Of a stretch of 64,000 nt of DNA, positions 17,656 through 26,840 are shown one piece after another. The notes under the pieces were generated by a model. That model searched no databases. It was given only the letters and a program-made list of their open reading frames with translations, and was not told the DNA's origin. Made by a program: the position numbers and the translations under genes. Numbering within the stretch: the stretch's first letter is position 1; each line of letters opens with the position of its first letter. The stretch is from contig JBBTCO010000034.1 of assembly GCA_038043185.1 (NCBI GenBank), positions 8,246-72,245 on the forward strand, read 5' to 3'. The stretch comes from UBA5009 sp038043185. GTDB lineage: Bacteria > Bdellovibrionota > Bdellovibrionia > Bdellovibrionales > Bdellovibrionaceae.

Positions 17656-19853
17656 TTTAACTCCAAGTTCTGCGACCAAGAATTATTATGAAACATTTTG
17701 ATTTCATCTATTGAAATGTCGACTTCCGTACCCCACTTGAAACGCTCGGGAACTGTCCAACCAATTAATGAAAATTCAACCTCAGATTGCGGCTGCAACT
17801 GTTGCAATTTCTTTTCAAATTTAGATTTTAAAGAAGGCTCAATCGCAAAGATACTTTCATAAAAACATTCTTGCGTGGCCTTAGTTAAATCCATATTTAA
17901 TAAATCAGAACTTTGCACTTCAAATCCGATTCCACCTAAAGTCATTCGTCGCAAAGTCTCTAAAAGTCCACCTTGCCCAACAGCACGTGAAGATATTATG
18001 TTACTTTGCGAAACCAAATGAGCTAAGGATTTAATCCATTCAGCGCATCGACCTGAATCGATGGCTCCTGTGAAATAATTGTCTTTTTTTTCATTCCCTT
18101 TTAAAGAATGAAATCCCGTTACAAATGGACATCTTACCCAATAAACTGCACATCCCAATTGAGTAAAAAAATCATCAGGAATGTTATCAACCTCATGACG
18201 AATGCCAATCAATCCCGTCGACGGCGTCGAAGTGATATTTTGTCCTTGGGTTTCATTGTAAAAACTGACGTTTCCCGAAACAACGGGAGCGTCCAAAGCT
18301 TTCGAAGCTTCAGCTATACCTTCAACCGCAGCAACGAATTCAGACATGATTTCGATTTTCTCGGGGTTACCAAAATTCAAACAATCTGTAACTGCAAGTG
18401 CTGTCGCTCCTTTAACCGCCATTTGCAATGCCGGGAAAAAAACCGCATCTAAACCCCCAAGCCAAGCATCTAACCTCATTACACTAGGACGACAGCCCAA
18501 GGTAATGGCCAAAGCACGATCCGAAGGCATTCGTAAAAAACCCACAGCTTGTGAAGCATCTTTTATAGTTCGCACTCCAACACGCTGATCATATTGACGA
18601 TAAATCCAATTTTTAGATCCAAGCTCGATACTTTGAGAATTTAATTTAAGCTGCTCGGATAAATTTTTATTTTTTCTTTTTTTGATTTCACTTTGATTCT
18701 CAGATTTAGCCTGACTCGACTTTGGCCAAACTTTAAATTCACGATCATAACGTGGTGCTTGATCCACAATCAGTCGAGGATCGATATCCGTTAAAATTTC
18801 ATTTTTCCAATGCAACTTAATTTGAGGTCCTTTTGTGACCTCACCAATTTTTTGCGCATCCAATCCCCAACGGTGAAACACCTCTTGCAGTCTTGGGAAC
18901 TTCGAAGGCTCGCAAATAAGCAACATGCGTTCTTGGCTTTCAGAAAGTAAAATTTCTTCCGGATTCATCGAAGAATCCCGCAAGGGAACCTGATCTAATT
19001 GAATATCCAAACCCACTTCGCCTCTTGCTGCCATTTCAAAACTCGAACTGGTTAAGCCAGCGGCTCCCATATCTTGCATGGCCACCACAAGATTTTCATT
19101 CAAAACCTCAAGGCAAGATTCGATCAGAAGTTTTTCATAGAAGGGATCACCGATTTGTACATTTGGTTTTTTAGCATCATTGTTTTCATCAAATGATTCG
19201 CTGGCCATACTGGCCCCGTGAACACCATCTTTTCCAGTTTTAGCGCCAACATACACTACCCAGTTTCCTGGACCCATGGCTTTAGATCTAGCCATAGTTT
19301 GTCCTTCCGTAATTAATCCTACGGCCATTGCATTCACTAAAATATTATTATTGTAACTTGAGTGAAATTCAGTTTGACCCGTGATGGTCGGAACTCCGAC
19401 ACAATTTCCATAACTTGAAATTCCCGAAACCACGCCCTTAACTAAACTTTTCATTCGTGGCGCCTGGGGTTCACCAAAACAAAGATAATCCGCAAGAGCT
19501 ATGGGCCTTGCTCCCATCGTAAAAATATCTCTTAAAATTCCTCCAACACCAGTGGCAGCTCCTTGAAAAGGTTCAATAAAACTGGGGTGATTATGACTTT
19601 CCATTTTAAAAGCAATTTTTTCGCCGTAGCCAATGTCAACTACCCCGGCGTTTTCACCTTCGCCGTCAACCACCGAAGAGTTGCGATAAGCAAATTTACG
19701 CAAATGATTTTTTGAACTTTTGTAGCTACAATGCTCGCTCCATAAGGCAGAAAAAAGTGCCCACTCGATGCCTTGAGGTGGTCGACCAAGCACCTCACAA
19801 ATTTTGTCATATTCTTTTTGATTTAATCGATAGTGTTTAAGTTTTTCTTTCAC
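17652..19853 (-). CDS. purL: FGAM synthase subunit PurL (small type)
   Basis: 733 residues from a GTG at 19853, chosen because it overlaps the purQ stop (GTGA) and has GGAGGA nine bases upstream. PurL turns FGAR, ATP and ammonia into FGAM. The short form works with PurS and PurQ, which lie just upstream in order, so this is the three-part enzyme of the Bacillus type rather than the single large proteobacterial PurL. Visible: the N-terminal ALWSEHCSYKSS, VGVPTITGQTEF and the nucleotide region DMGAAGLTSSSFEMA. An insertion-like Lys/Asn-rich linker lies near residue 390. Confidence 0.96.
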   Translation of the reverse strand: MKEKLKHYRLNQKEYDKICEVLGRPPQGIEWALFSALWSEHCSYKSSKNHLRKFAYRNSSVVDGEGENAGVVDIGYGEKIAFKMESHNHPSFIEPFQGAATGVGGILRDIFTMGARPIALADYLCFGEPQAPRMKSLVKGVVSGISSYGNCVGVPTITGQTEFHSSYNNNILVNAMAVGLITEGQTMARSKAMGPGNWVVYVGAKTGKDGVHGASMASESFDENNDAKKPNVQIGDPFYEKLLIESCLEVLNENLVVAMQDMGAAGLTSSSFEMAARGEVGLDIQLDQVPLRDSSMNPEEILLSESQERMLLICEPSKFPRLQEVFHRWGLDAQKIGEVTKGPQIKLHWKNEILTDIDPRLIVDQAPRYDREFKVWPKSSQAKSENQSEIKKRKNKNLSEQLKLNSQSIELGSKNWIYRQYDQRVGVRTIKDASQAVGFLRMPSDRALAITLGCRPSVMRLDAWLGGLDAVFFPALQMAVKGATALAVTDCLNFGNPEKIEIMSEFVAAVEGIAEASKALDAPVVSGNVSFYNETQGQNITSTPSTGLIGIRHEVDNIPDDFFTQLGCAVYWVRCPFVTGFHSLKGNEKKDNYFTGAIDSGRCAEWIKSLAHLVSQSNIISSRAVGQGGLLETLRRMTLGGIGFEVQSSDLLNMDLTKATQECFYESIFAIEPSLKSKFEKKLQQLQPQSEVEFSLIGWTVPERFKWGTEVDISIDEIKMFHNNSWSQNLELK

Positions 19854-20488
19854 AGAAAAAGTCCTCCATCTGTGCCGCCCATCCAAGATTGCATGGCTCT
19901 TTCTGGATGAGGCATCAATCCAAAAACATTTTTCTTTTCATTCATAAGGCCAGCAATATCTTTTAGCGATCCATTTGGATTTTTGACATAAGACAACCAA
20001 ACTTGCCCCTTGTCTTGAATTTTTTTCAGTTCTTCCGGAGGCGCAAAATACCGCCCTTCGCCGTGAGCAATCGGCAAACAAAATCTTTTTTTAACTGGAA
20101 TTTTTTTCGCAAAATATTCATTGCCATTCTCAACAGAAAGCTCGACCCAATCGTCGATGAATTTTACACTTTCATTTCGCAACAGGACTCCTGGCAAAAG
20201 TCCACTCTCGCAAAGAATTTGAAAACCGTTGCAAATTCCCAGAACAGGTCGCCCTTGCTCTGCAAATTCACTCACTGATTTCATAACGGCACTGCGCGAG
20301 GCTAAAGCTCCGCAGCGAAGATAATCACCATAGCTAAAGCCACCTGGGATAATTACTGAATCAACCGACTTTACATCGAATCGATCCTGATGCCAAAGCC
20401 AAACGGGCTCATGACTGGAATTTTCGACCATTTGAAAAACGTCGGCATCACAGTTGGTACCAGGAAAACGAACGACGCCTATTCTCAT
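19850..20488 (-). CDS. purQ: FGAM synthase glutaminase subunit PurQ
   Basis: 212 residues. A class I glutamine amidotransferase that feeds ammonia to PurL. The nucleophile elbow is LGICNGFQIL (Cys near 95), and the triad is completed by PHPERAM near the C-terminus; AHGEGRY is also conserved. The sequence begins MRIGVVRFPGTNCDAD, typical of PurQ. It overlaps purS and purL by 4 bases each. Confidence 0.97.
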   Translation of the reverse strand: MRIGVVRFPGTNCDADVFQMVENSSHEPVWLWHQDRFDVKSVDSVIIPGGFSYGDYLRCGALASRSAVMKSVSEFAEQGRPVLGICNGFQILCESGLLPGVLLRNESVKFIDDWVELSVENGNEYFAKKIPVKKRFCLPIAHGEGRYFAPPEELKKIQDKGQVWLSYVKNPNGSLKDIAGLMNEKKNVFGLMPHPERAMQSWMGGTDGGLFL

Positions 20489-20727
20489 TTATCCAACCTT
20501 TCGATACTAAAAATTTCGATCAAAGGATTGTATAAAACAAACTGGGTCATTTTTTGAATCTCTTCGCGGGCTTTGTCTTCCGAAGCCTGTGTCGTCGAAA
20601 TCTCGACGTAGCGACCAACGCGACATTGCTCTAGCTGAAAATGATTTTCTTTTAATAAATTTTCCACCGCCCGCCCCTGTGAATCTAACAATGCGTCTCG
20701 TGGCATAATTTTTACACCCCACTTCAT
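20485..20727 (-). CDS. purS: FGAM synthase subunit PurS
   Basis: 80 residues, the normal size. PurS bridges PurQ and PurL. The start region KIMPRDALLDSQGRAVENLL and the end NPLIEIFSIE are the family pattern. It overlaps purC and purQ by 4 bases, fixing its place in the purine operon. Confidence 0.95.
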   Translation of the reverse strand: MKWGVKIMPRDALLDSQGRAVENLLKENHFQLEQCRVGRYVEISTTQASEDKAREEIQKMTQFVLYNPLIEIFSIERLDK

Positions 20728-21458
20728 GACAGGCCTCCTTCTACTTTTTTCATGCGATTAAGTACCTCGATATAGGACTCTTTAACAGATCCTAAATCTC
20801 TGCGAAACCGATCTTTGTCATACTTTTCTTGTGTGGTCTTGTCCCAAAGACGACAACAATCAGGCGTGATCTCATCGGCTAAAATGATTTCATTTTTTTT
20901 ATTTTTGCCAAACTCAATTTTAAAATCCACCAAAGTTAAATTCATACGTTCAAAAAGCGCAACAAGGTGTCCATTGATTTTCAAGGCAAGTTCTTTCAGC
21001 TGAACAATTTCTTCTGATTTAATTAATTCCATCATCAGCATCTGATCATCACTGACAAAAGGATCGGCTAAATCATCATTTTTTAAATAAAATTCAACTA
21101 AAGGCTTTTTTAAGATTTTCCCCTCAGCAATTCCTAGTTTTTTTGCCGTTGAACCAGCCAGCCAGTTGCGAACCACCACCTCGAAAGGGATGATCGTCAC
21201 TTGTTGCACAAGCATCCCGCGTTCGCCAATGCTTTCAAGAAAATGACTCTGTATTCCTTTTTTTTCTAAATACTCGAAAATCAAAACGGCGATATCGCGA
21301 TTGATTGGACCTTTATTGTCAAAGGAACCTTTTTTTTGAGCATTGAAAGCCGTCAGCGAGTCCTTAAATTCTAAAAAAACTTTTTCAGCATCATCCGAAT
21401 ATTGAAAAACCTTTTTAGCTTTTCCTTCGTAAATCATTTTTCCAATTGATGTATTCAT
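20724..21458 (-). CDS. purC: SAICAR synthetase PurC
   Basis: 244 residues. Joins aspartate to CAIR. The N-terminal YEGKAKKVFQ glycine-rich loop, SLTAFNAQKKG, GKG-like NKGPINRD, and DFKIEFGK with ILADEITPD are standard PurC signatures. The ATG at 21458 has AAAGGGTG upstream and overlaps the purB stop by 4 bases; an inner Met at residue 8 is a weaker candidate. purE and purK, which act just before it, are not in this window. Confidence 0.96.
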   Translation of the reverse strand: MNTSIGKMIYEGKAKKVFQYSDDAEKVFLEFKDSLTAFNAQKKGSFDNKGPINRDIAVLIFEYLEKKGIQSHFLESIGERGMLVQQVTIIPFEVVVRNWLAGSTAKKLGIAEGKILKKPLVEFYLKNDDLADPFVSDDQMLMMELIKSEEIVQLKELALKINGHLVALFERMNLTLVDFKIEFGKNKKNEIILADEITPDCCRLWDKTTQEKYDKDRFRRDLGSVKESYIEVLNRMKKVEGGLS

Positions 21459-22744
21459 TTGAGCACCCTTTGAACAATAGATTTAATTCCCTTTCGATAT
21501 TTTTTTCCGCTAAAAATATCGTCGAGCTCTTTTGCCTTAAAAACTTTTTTTAAATCCTGATCTTCCATAATTTTTCTTCTTAGGTGATCATTTTTTCCTA
21601 AAGAGTGACAAAGTCTTTGAACATGCGTGTAAGCGTTCTCTCGACTCCAGCCTTTACTGACCAAAGCTAAAAGCACATGCGAACTAAAAAGCTGCCCCTG
21701 AGACATGTCGATATTTTCGAGCATTCTTTTTTTATTTACTTCCAAACCTTCAAGCAGCAAAGCCATTCGTTGAATCGAATAATCTGCGATAATAAAGGCA
21801 TCAGGAAAAATTACTCTTTCTACGGCCGAATGACTGATGTCCCGTTCGTGCCAAAGAGCAACATTTTCAAAACTCGAAAAAGCATAACCTCTTAATAAGC
21901 GAGCAGCGCCAGTGATATTCTCGGCACTGATTGGATTTTTTTTATGTGGCATTGCTGAAGAACCTTTTTGTCCTTTAGAAAAACCTTCCGTCACTTCCGA
22001 CACCTCACTTCTTTGTAAATGGCGAAGTTCAATGGCTAATCTTTCCAGCCCAGCTCCCAAAGAAGCGAGAGAAAAAATCATTTCAGCATGACGGTCTCGA
22101 GGCACAACTTGGGTGGCTATAACTTCTGGTTTTAAGCCAAGCTTTCTTGCCACTTTAAGTTCAACTTCTGGCGATTGCGCAGAATAGGTTCCAACGGCCC
22201 CACTCAATTTACAAATCATCAATTGATCAAGAGCTTGCCTCACGCGAATATGATTTCGCTTGAGCTCAGCTAAAAACCCAGCCATCTTTAAACCAAAGGT
22301 GGTGGGCTCGGCGAACATTCCATGAGTACGTCCAGCGCACAAAGTGTCCACATGAGCACGACATGTTTTTTTCAGTACGGCTTCTAATCGTCCAATGGAT
22401 TTCAACAGAACAATTCCGGCCTCTTTTACTTGCAAACTAAATGCAGTATCTAAAACATCCGAGCTGGTCATGCCGTAATGGATATATTTTCCATGAGATC
22501 CAACATTTTCTGCAACATTCGAGACAAAGGCGATGACATCATGCTTTGTTTGTCGCTCGATTTCATTAATTCTTTTGATATTAAACTTACCTAATTTACG
22601 AATGGCTTTCGCTGCAGCTCGAGGAATAATTTTCATTCCAGCTTGAACTTCTGCTACCGCCATTTCAACTTCTAACATTTTGCCAAATTTGTGGTCCAAG
22701 TCCCAAAGAATACCCATCTCGGGTCGAGTGTATCTTTCGATCAC
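21455..22744 (-). CDS. purB: Adenylosuccinate lyase PurB
   Basis: 429 residues. Splits SAICAR to AICAR and adenylosuccinate to AMP. The fumarase/aspartase superfamily signature GSSAMPHKKNPI lies near residue 270, with the catalytic-region stretches TSSDVLDTA and GRTHGMFAEPTTFG. It begins MIERYTRPEMGILWD, typical for the family. Overlaps both neighbours by 4 bases. Confidence 0.96.
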   Translation of the reverse strand: MIERYTRPEMGILWDLDHKFGKMLEVEMAVAEVQAGMKIIPRAAAKAIRKLGKFNIKRINEIERQTKHDVIAFVSNVAENVGSHGKYIHYGMTSSDVLDTAFSLQVKEAGIVLLKSIGRLEAVLKKTCRAHVDTLCAGRTHGMFAEPTTFGLKMAGFLAELKRNHIRVRQALDQLMICKLSGAVGTYSAQSPEVELKVARKLGLKPEVIATQVVPRDRHAEMIFSLASLGAGLERLAIELRHLQRSEVSEVTEGFSKGQKGSSAMPHKKNPISAENITGAARLLRGYAFSSFENVALWHERDISHSAVERVIFPDAFIIADYSIQRMALLLEGLEVNKKRMLENIDMSQGQLFSSHVLLALVSKGWSRENAYTHVQRLCHSLGKNDHLRRKIMEDQDLKKVFKAKELDDIFSGKKYRKGIKSIVQRVLK

Positions 22745-24030
22745 GCTTCAGCTTCCTTTCTGCGTTTTGTTTCAAGCTCAACAAGCCAATGCAAAATAGA
22801 CTTCAAGTTTTCCTCGGCAAGTTCTTGTCTTGATTCATGGCTATAAAGGTGCAGACGCTCATGACTTTGACTAAAGAAATTTTTTACACCGTTTGATTTC
22901 CATCTTGTCGTCGTTGAGTTTTGTTTGAATATAGGAAATCGAGAGGGACCTAATTGATGATAAGTGTAAGTGTATTCTTGTGGTTGGTTTTGAATTTCAG
23001 CATCTAAACCCGAAACTCGACTGCTCATTTTTTTAAGAATTCGTTCACCAATCAAGGATAAATAATTTTTATTAAACCTTTGCACCGTCGGTAGACGCAC
23101 CCAAGCTTCTAAAAATTCATCCAAAGATGTTTTTTGCCATAGGATCATATTCTCGTGGGTCCATGATGAATCTTTATCCTGAAAAGAACAGAAGTGCAGC
23201 GGCCATTGGCGTGTCTGGGCGTTAGGTTTAATTTTTACTCGGTAACGTATCCAAGACCACTCGCTTTCAAGTGGACCTGTCGGAAAAATTTCTTGTCCCA
23301 AAACAGAGTTATAAAAATAACTTTCTTCGCTTGTTAGTCCCCAGACAAAAGCTTTGCAACGAACAAGTCCCGAGATTTCACCCTTAAGCTCAACCCCTGT
23401 GATTTTTTTCCTGTTCTCGAAAGAAAGATCGATTATATCTGTCTTGTCTGAAAATGAAATTCCCTGTGTCTTGAGCCAGTTTGCTGCCTTTTCATTGGCA
23501 TTTCGATTAGCCCAACGAACATAGAAGTTTGCGGCCAGCGGCAAGGCCCGCGGCAAATCCACCGAGTTTCTTGCTCCACAATAAGTCGTACTGGCTAGTT
23601 GACAAGAAAAAGGAATTAACCAATGCGTATCAAAATTCAAAGTATCTGGATGAAAATTTTTCTGAACTTGTATTCCCGTTTGTCGACCCAGTGTCTCAAA
23701 TAATTTGGGATCTAAACCTGACATTTCAATTTGATATCGAGTCAATGGACCTTTAAACTCAATTGGACCTGAGTCCAACCAAATTGTAAATCCATTGCCA
23801 ACTTCATGAAAACTTTCTTCCGCCCACAAACCTTCGAGCAAACTTCCTTTTAGAGTTTCTGTCTTAAACAAACCGAAGGGGCCTTCGATATCTTCCGGAG
23901 GCCAAAGTCCCAATTTAGAGCTCAAATCAATAATTAAAACCTTAAGCTTTTGTCTTCGCAGCTCTGAAGCCAGCCAATAACAATTTCTGAAAGCTGATAC
24001 CAAAACCACATCATATTCATTTACAAGCAT
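22741..24030 (-). CDS. Unknown protein with a degenerate FAD/NAD-type Rossmann N-terminus
   Basis: 429 residues, cytoplasmic. The N-terminus YDVVLVSAFRNCYWLASELR followed by KLKVLIID has the beta-alpha-beta spacing of FAD-dependent oxidoreductases, but the glycine-rich GxGxxG is missing (SAFRNC instead), so cofactor binding is doubtful. Later parts (residues 200-240) also recall FAD-protein layout (GVELKGEISGLVRCKAFVWG). The C-terminus is charged. It lies inside the purine operon between purN and purB: 10-base overlap with purN, 4-base overlap with purB. This tight coupling suggests it is needed when purines are made, but no purine step lacks an enzyme that it obviously supplies. Function unknown. 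Confidence 0.7.
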   Translation of the reverse strand: MLVNEYDVVLVSAFRNCYWLASELRRQKLKVLIIDLSSKLGLWPPEDIEGPFGLFKTETLKGSLLEGLWAEESFHEVGNGFTIWLDSGPIEFKGPLTRYQIEMSGLDPKLFETLGRQTGIQVQKNFHPDTLNFDTHWLIPFSCQLASTTYCGARNSVDLPRALPLAANFYVRWANRNANEKAANWLKTQGISFSDKTDIIDLSFENRKKITGVELKGEISGLVRCKAFVWGLTSEESYFYNSVLGQEIFPTGPLESEWSWIRYRVKIKPNAQTRQWPLHFCSFQDKDSSWTHENMILWQKTSLDEFLEAWVRLPTVQRFNKNYLSLIGERILKKMSSRVSGLDAEIQNQPQEYTYTYHQLGPSRFPIFKQNSTTTRWKSNGVKNFFSQSHERLHLYSHESRQELAEENLKSILHWLVELETKRRKEAEA

Positions 24031-24596
24031 CGTTGTCCGCTTTCCCGCACCAGGCGATGTTCTGTTAAGGCCAGAGCTAATCTTTCCTTTTCAAACTCAA
24101 GTTCATTTTTATTTTCCTGTGTAGTCGATCGAAATGTATGTTGAAAAAGAATTGGTCCCGCGTCCATTTCAGGAATCACTTCGTGAATAGTTACTCCCAA
24201 AGAATTTTTATTTTCAAAACTTTTTTCAAAACCATCTAAGCCTGGATGTAAAGGAAGTAAGGACGGATGAATATTGATCATTCGGCCATGCCACTGCTGA
24301 CAAAAAAATTCTGGAATGATTTTCATAAAACCTAAGAGATAAATAAGATTAACTCTTCTTAATTTGAGTTCTGTCGACAACTCTTCCCAAGTCATTTGTG
24401 AATTAAAAATTAAAACCGGAATTCCCGCGCGTTTTGCCTTAATTAGCGCCGGCGCATTTTTTCTATTGCTAACCACCAGCACAGGATAAAAAATTTCGGG
24501 CTGATTCAAAATAGCTTGCAGATTTGAGCCACGACCAGAAACAAAAACCGCAACCCGAGAGTTCTCGAAACTTCCATGGGCTTGCGAAATCTTCAT
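24021..24596 (-). CDS. purN: Phosphoribosylglycinamide formyltransferase PurN
   Basis: 191 residues from the ATG at 24596, overlapping the purM stop (ATGA) with GGAGGG upstream; a longer start at 24659 would run back into purM without its own ribosome site. PurN adds a formyl group from 10-formyl-THF to GAR. Visible: FVSGRGSNLQAIL, the catalytic NIHPSLLP (Asn and His) and the Asp in PEMDAGPIL. The C-terminal end overlaps the unknown Rossmann gene by 10 bases. Confidence 0.95.
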   Translation of the reverse strand: MKISQAHGSFENSRVAVFVSGRGSNLQAILNQPEIFYPVLVVSNRKNAPALIKAKRAGIPVLIFNSQMTWEELSTELKLRRVNLIYLLGFMKIIPEFFCQQWHGRMINIHPSLLPLHPGLDGFEKSFENKNSLGVTIHEVIPEMDAGPILFQHTFRSTTQENKNELEFEKERLALALTEHRLVRESGQRCL

Positions 24597-25606
24597 TTCA
24601 AGCCCTCCATCGCCCAACTTGACTCGCCAGAAGATTGAACCACGGCGCCCAATTCCCAAGATCGGTGTTTAAGTTTTTTCGCAACTTCATTCACTTTTTC
24701 TAAAGAGGACTTTGGCGCCACGATAACGAATCCTAAGCCGCAATTTAAAGTCCCAAGCATTTCTTTCGACGACATTCCTGTTCGTTTTTGCACTTCTTTA
24801 AAAGGCATTGGGAAATCCCATAAAGATAGCTTGGCCTGAGTATTCTGAGGCAAAACTCGAGGGAGGTTTTCTAAGCCCCCGCCCGTTATGTGTGCGGCAG
24901 CATGAATTTCAATATTTTGATTAAGAAGCTCTAGCATTAAATCAACATAGAGCCGAGTTGGAGTTAACAACACATCTAAAAATTCTTTTTCATTATTTTC
25001 AAAAACTTTTCTTAGTAAAGAGTATCCGTTACTATGAAACCCTGAACTTTCGAAGCCAATCAAAACATCGCCAGGCTTTACTTTATGAGAACCAATTGTT
25101 CGCTCTTGATCAACAATGCCGACAGCGAAACCAGCACAATCAAAATCAGAATCTTGATAAACACCCGGCATCTCGGCCGTTTCCCCACCGACCAAGGCCA
25201 TTTGTGAATCTTGACAAGCTTTGCGTACGCTTTGTAAAAAAGCTTGGGCCGCATTTAAGTTTAATTTACCAACAGCGTAATAATCTAAAAACATCAAGGG
25301 GCGGCCGCCCGTGCAAATTAAATCGTTCACGCACATAGCGACCAAATCCTGACCAATACCTTCATACCTTTGATATTTCGCTGCCAGTTTTACCTTAGTG
25401 CCAACCCCATCTGTGCAAGTCACCAAACAGGGTTTTTTTATTTCAGGAAATTGCATATTAAAAATAGAGGCAAAGCCGCCAATGCCTGACAAAATTCTTT
25501 CTGAAAAAATTTGTTTTTGATTATCGCTTTTTTGCAACCAATCGACGAGCGCATCACCTGTGTCGACATCGACTCCGGCCTTCTGATATTGCGAAGAATT
25601 GGGCAT
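24593..25606 (-). CDS. purM: AIR synthetase PurM
   Basis: 337 residues. Closes the imidazole ring of FGAM to AIR. Motifs: TDGVGTKVKLA, the phosphate-binding VGGETAEMPGVY and AAHITGGGLENLPR. It is the first gene of the minus-strand purine operon. The 105-base leader (25607-25711) shows no purine riboswitch fold that I can recognise. Confidence 0.96.
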   Translation of the reverse strand: MPNSSQYQKAGVDVDTGDALVDWLQKSDNQKQIFSERILSGIGGFASIFNMQFPEIKKPCLVTCTDGVGTKVKLAAKYQRYEGIGQDLVAMCVNDLICTGGRPLMFLDYYAVGKLNLNAAQAFLQSVRKACQDSQMALVGGETAEMPGVYQDSDFDCAGFAVGIVDQERTIGSHKVKPGDVLIGFESSGFHSNGYSLLRKVFENNEKEFLDVLLTPTRLYVDLMLELLNQNIEIHAAAHITGGGLENLPRVLPQNTQAKLSLWDFPMPFKEVQKRTGMSSKEMLGTLNCGLGFVIVAPKSSLEKVNEVAKKLKHRSWELGAVVQSSGESSWAMEGLK

Positions 25607-25711
25607 TAATTCTGTTCTCCGATTATGGGCTTGCCCGCGATCCTAACTTGATCTGCTCACCTCGTCCACTAGAGAGAAAATATTGTTTGCCAACGCGTCG
25701 CGTTTTTTCGG

Positions 25712-26548
25712 CTATTTTAGGATGTATTTAACCGTCGTGTCGAACTCAAGTTTTTGATGATAGCAATCTAACGAAGGATCATTATCCCCGGTGATTACAA
25801 ACTTAAAAGTTTGATTTTGAGCAACGGCAGCGGTTAAGCGAATAAAAACCTCGGGACTCCAAGATAACAGAATTTTTCCCGCACTTTCTGTCACCGGCCA
25901 ACTGCAACTGCCCAGGCCAGCCTCACTGCCTAAACAGAAGTCATCGACCACATTTTCAAATGCAGCTGTTCTTAAGGACATCCAATTGTAGTTGTACAAA
26001 TTGTATCTGACATTTGATTGCAAAGAGTTAATAGAGGTTGGACTCAGTCTTTGCTTTAAAGCTGTTTTGTTATTTGTCGCTAACACGTAATTGTTAAATA
26101 TAAGAAAGAAAACATCATCATAACGAAAACTTTGTAAGTCATTTGATAATTTAATGTCACAAACGACGGCATTTGCTGGCAACTGTAAGCTTTTTGATTG
26201 TTCGTACCTGGCCCGCATCTGGCCATCTTTCATTGAAAGATTTCCCAAAGCATCTTCCTGCGCAGGAAATGAACAAATATTTTGCAAACCAGTTTCTATC
26301 CGGGAATCTTCAAAACTGACCTTCTGATTGATTGTTTGCAATTGTCCCGCTGCTGCAGCTTCGTTGCAGGCCTCAATATTCACCAGTACCAAGTCATCGG
26401 TTGCTAAAATATTATTTGAAGCAGGGATAACAACCAGCTCTCCATTCTGAGTGCAATTATTAAAAAGGACCGAGAGAACCAAAGAAGTCGCTAATAAACC
26501 AAGTATTTTTGCTCGTTCCATTTTGAAACACTTAAAGTGACTTCCCAT
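25712..26548 (-). CDS. Predicted lipoprotein with non-standard lipobox
   Basis: 278 residues from the ATG at 26548, which has GAGGGAG upstream; a Met at residue 10 is possible but lacks a ribosome site. The N-terminus has a hydrophobic segment (about 14-29) ending VLFNNCTQNGE. A Cys after FNN is not the usual LxxC with small residues, but similar 'FxNC' ends recur in Bdellovibrio envelope proteins. The mature part has Cys residues and mixed beta texture; no family recognised. It is convergent with nothing and sits upstream of the purine operon in the same direction, 105 bases away. Confidence 0.7.
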   Translation of the reverse strand: MGSHFKCFKMERAKILGLLATSLVLSVLFNNCTQNGELVVIPASNNILATDDLVLVNIEACNEAAAAGQLQTINQKVSFEDSRIETGLQNICSFPAQEDALGNLSMKDGQMRARYEQSKSLQLPANAVVCDIKLSNDLQSFRYDDVFFLIFNNYVLATNNKTALKQRLSPTSINSLQSNVRYNLYNYNWMSLRTAAFENVVDDFCLGSEAGLGSCSWPVTESAGKILLSWSPEVFIRLTAAVAQNQTFKFVITGDNDPSLDCYHQKLEFDTTVKYILK

Positions 26549-26840
26549 AATCGCTCCCTCAAATACTTAATATCTATTCACTATTTAAGCCAATCCAAGT
26601 CTTAGGAGCTCGAGCTCAGGCCAGGATTCGTTCATATATTAACTCCTTGAAGCTTGTTTTTTTCAAAAGCGCTAGGCTAACCGAATAAAACCCATAAGCT
26701 ATTCGAAGAATGAATAAAAACTAGACATTTCGCCATACTCTAAACAAGACCTTTCTCGGAATGAGACGTCTCTCTCTGAAATTGATCCTTTTACTTTTCT
26801 TTTTACAAAATATTCTTCATTATGAAGCATAGGGGGATCT

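Noticed and set aside
25607..25711. Purine riboswitch before purM
   Set aside because: The leader does not show the conserved purine-aptamer loops. A short AACGC/GCGTT hairpin with T-run (25694-25710) reads on the wrong strand and has no gene before it.
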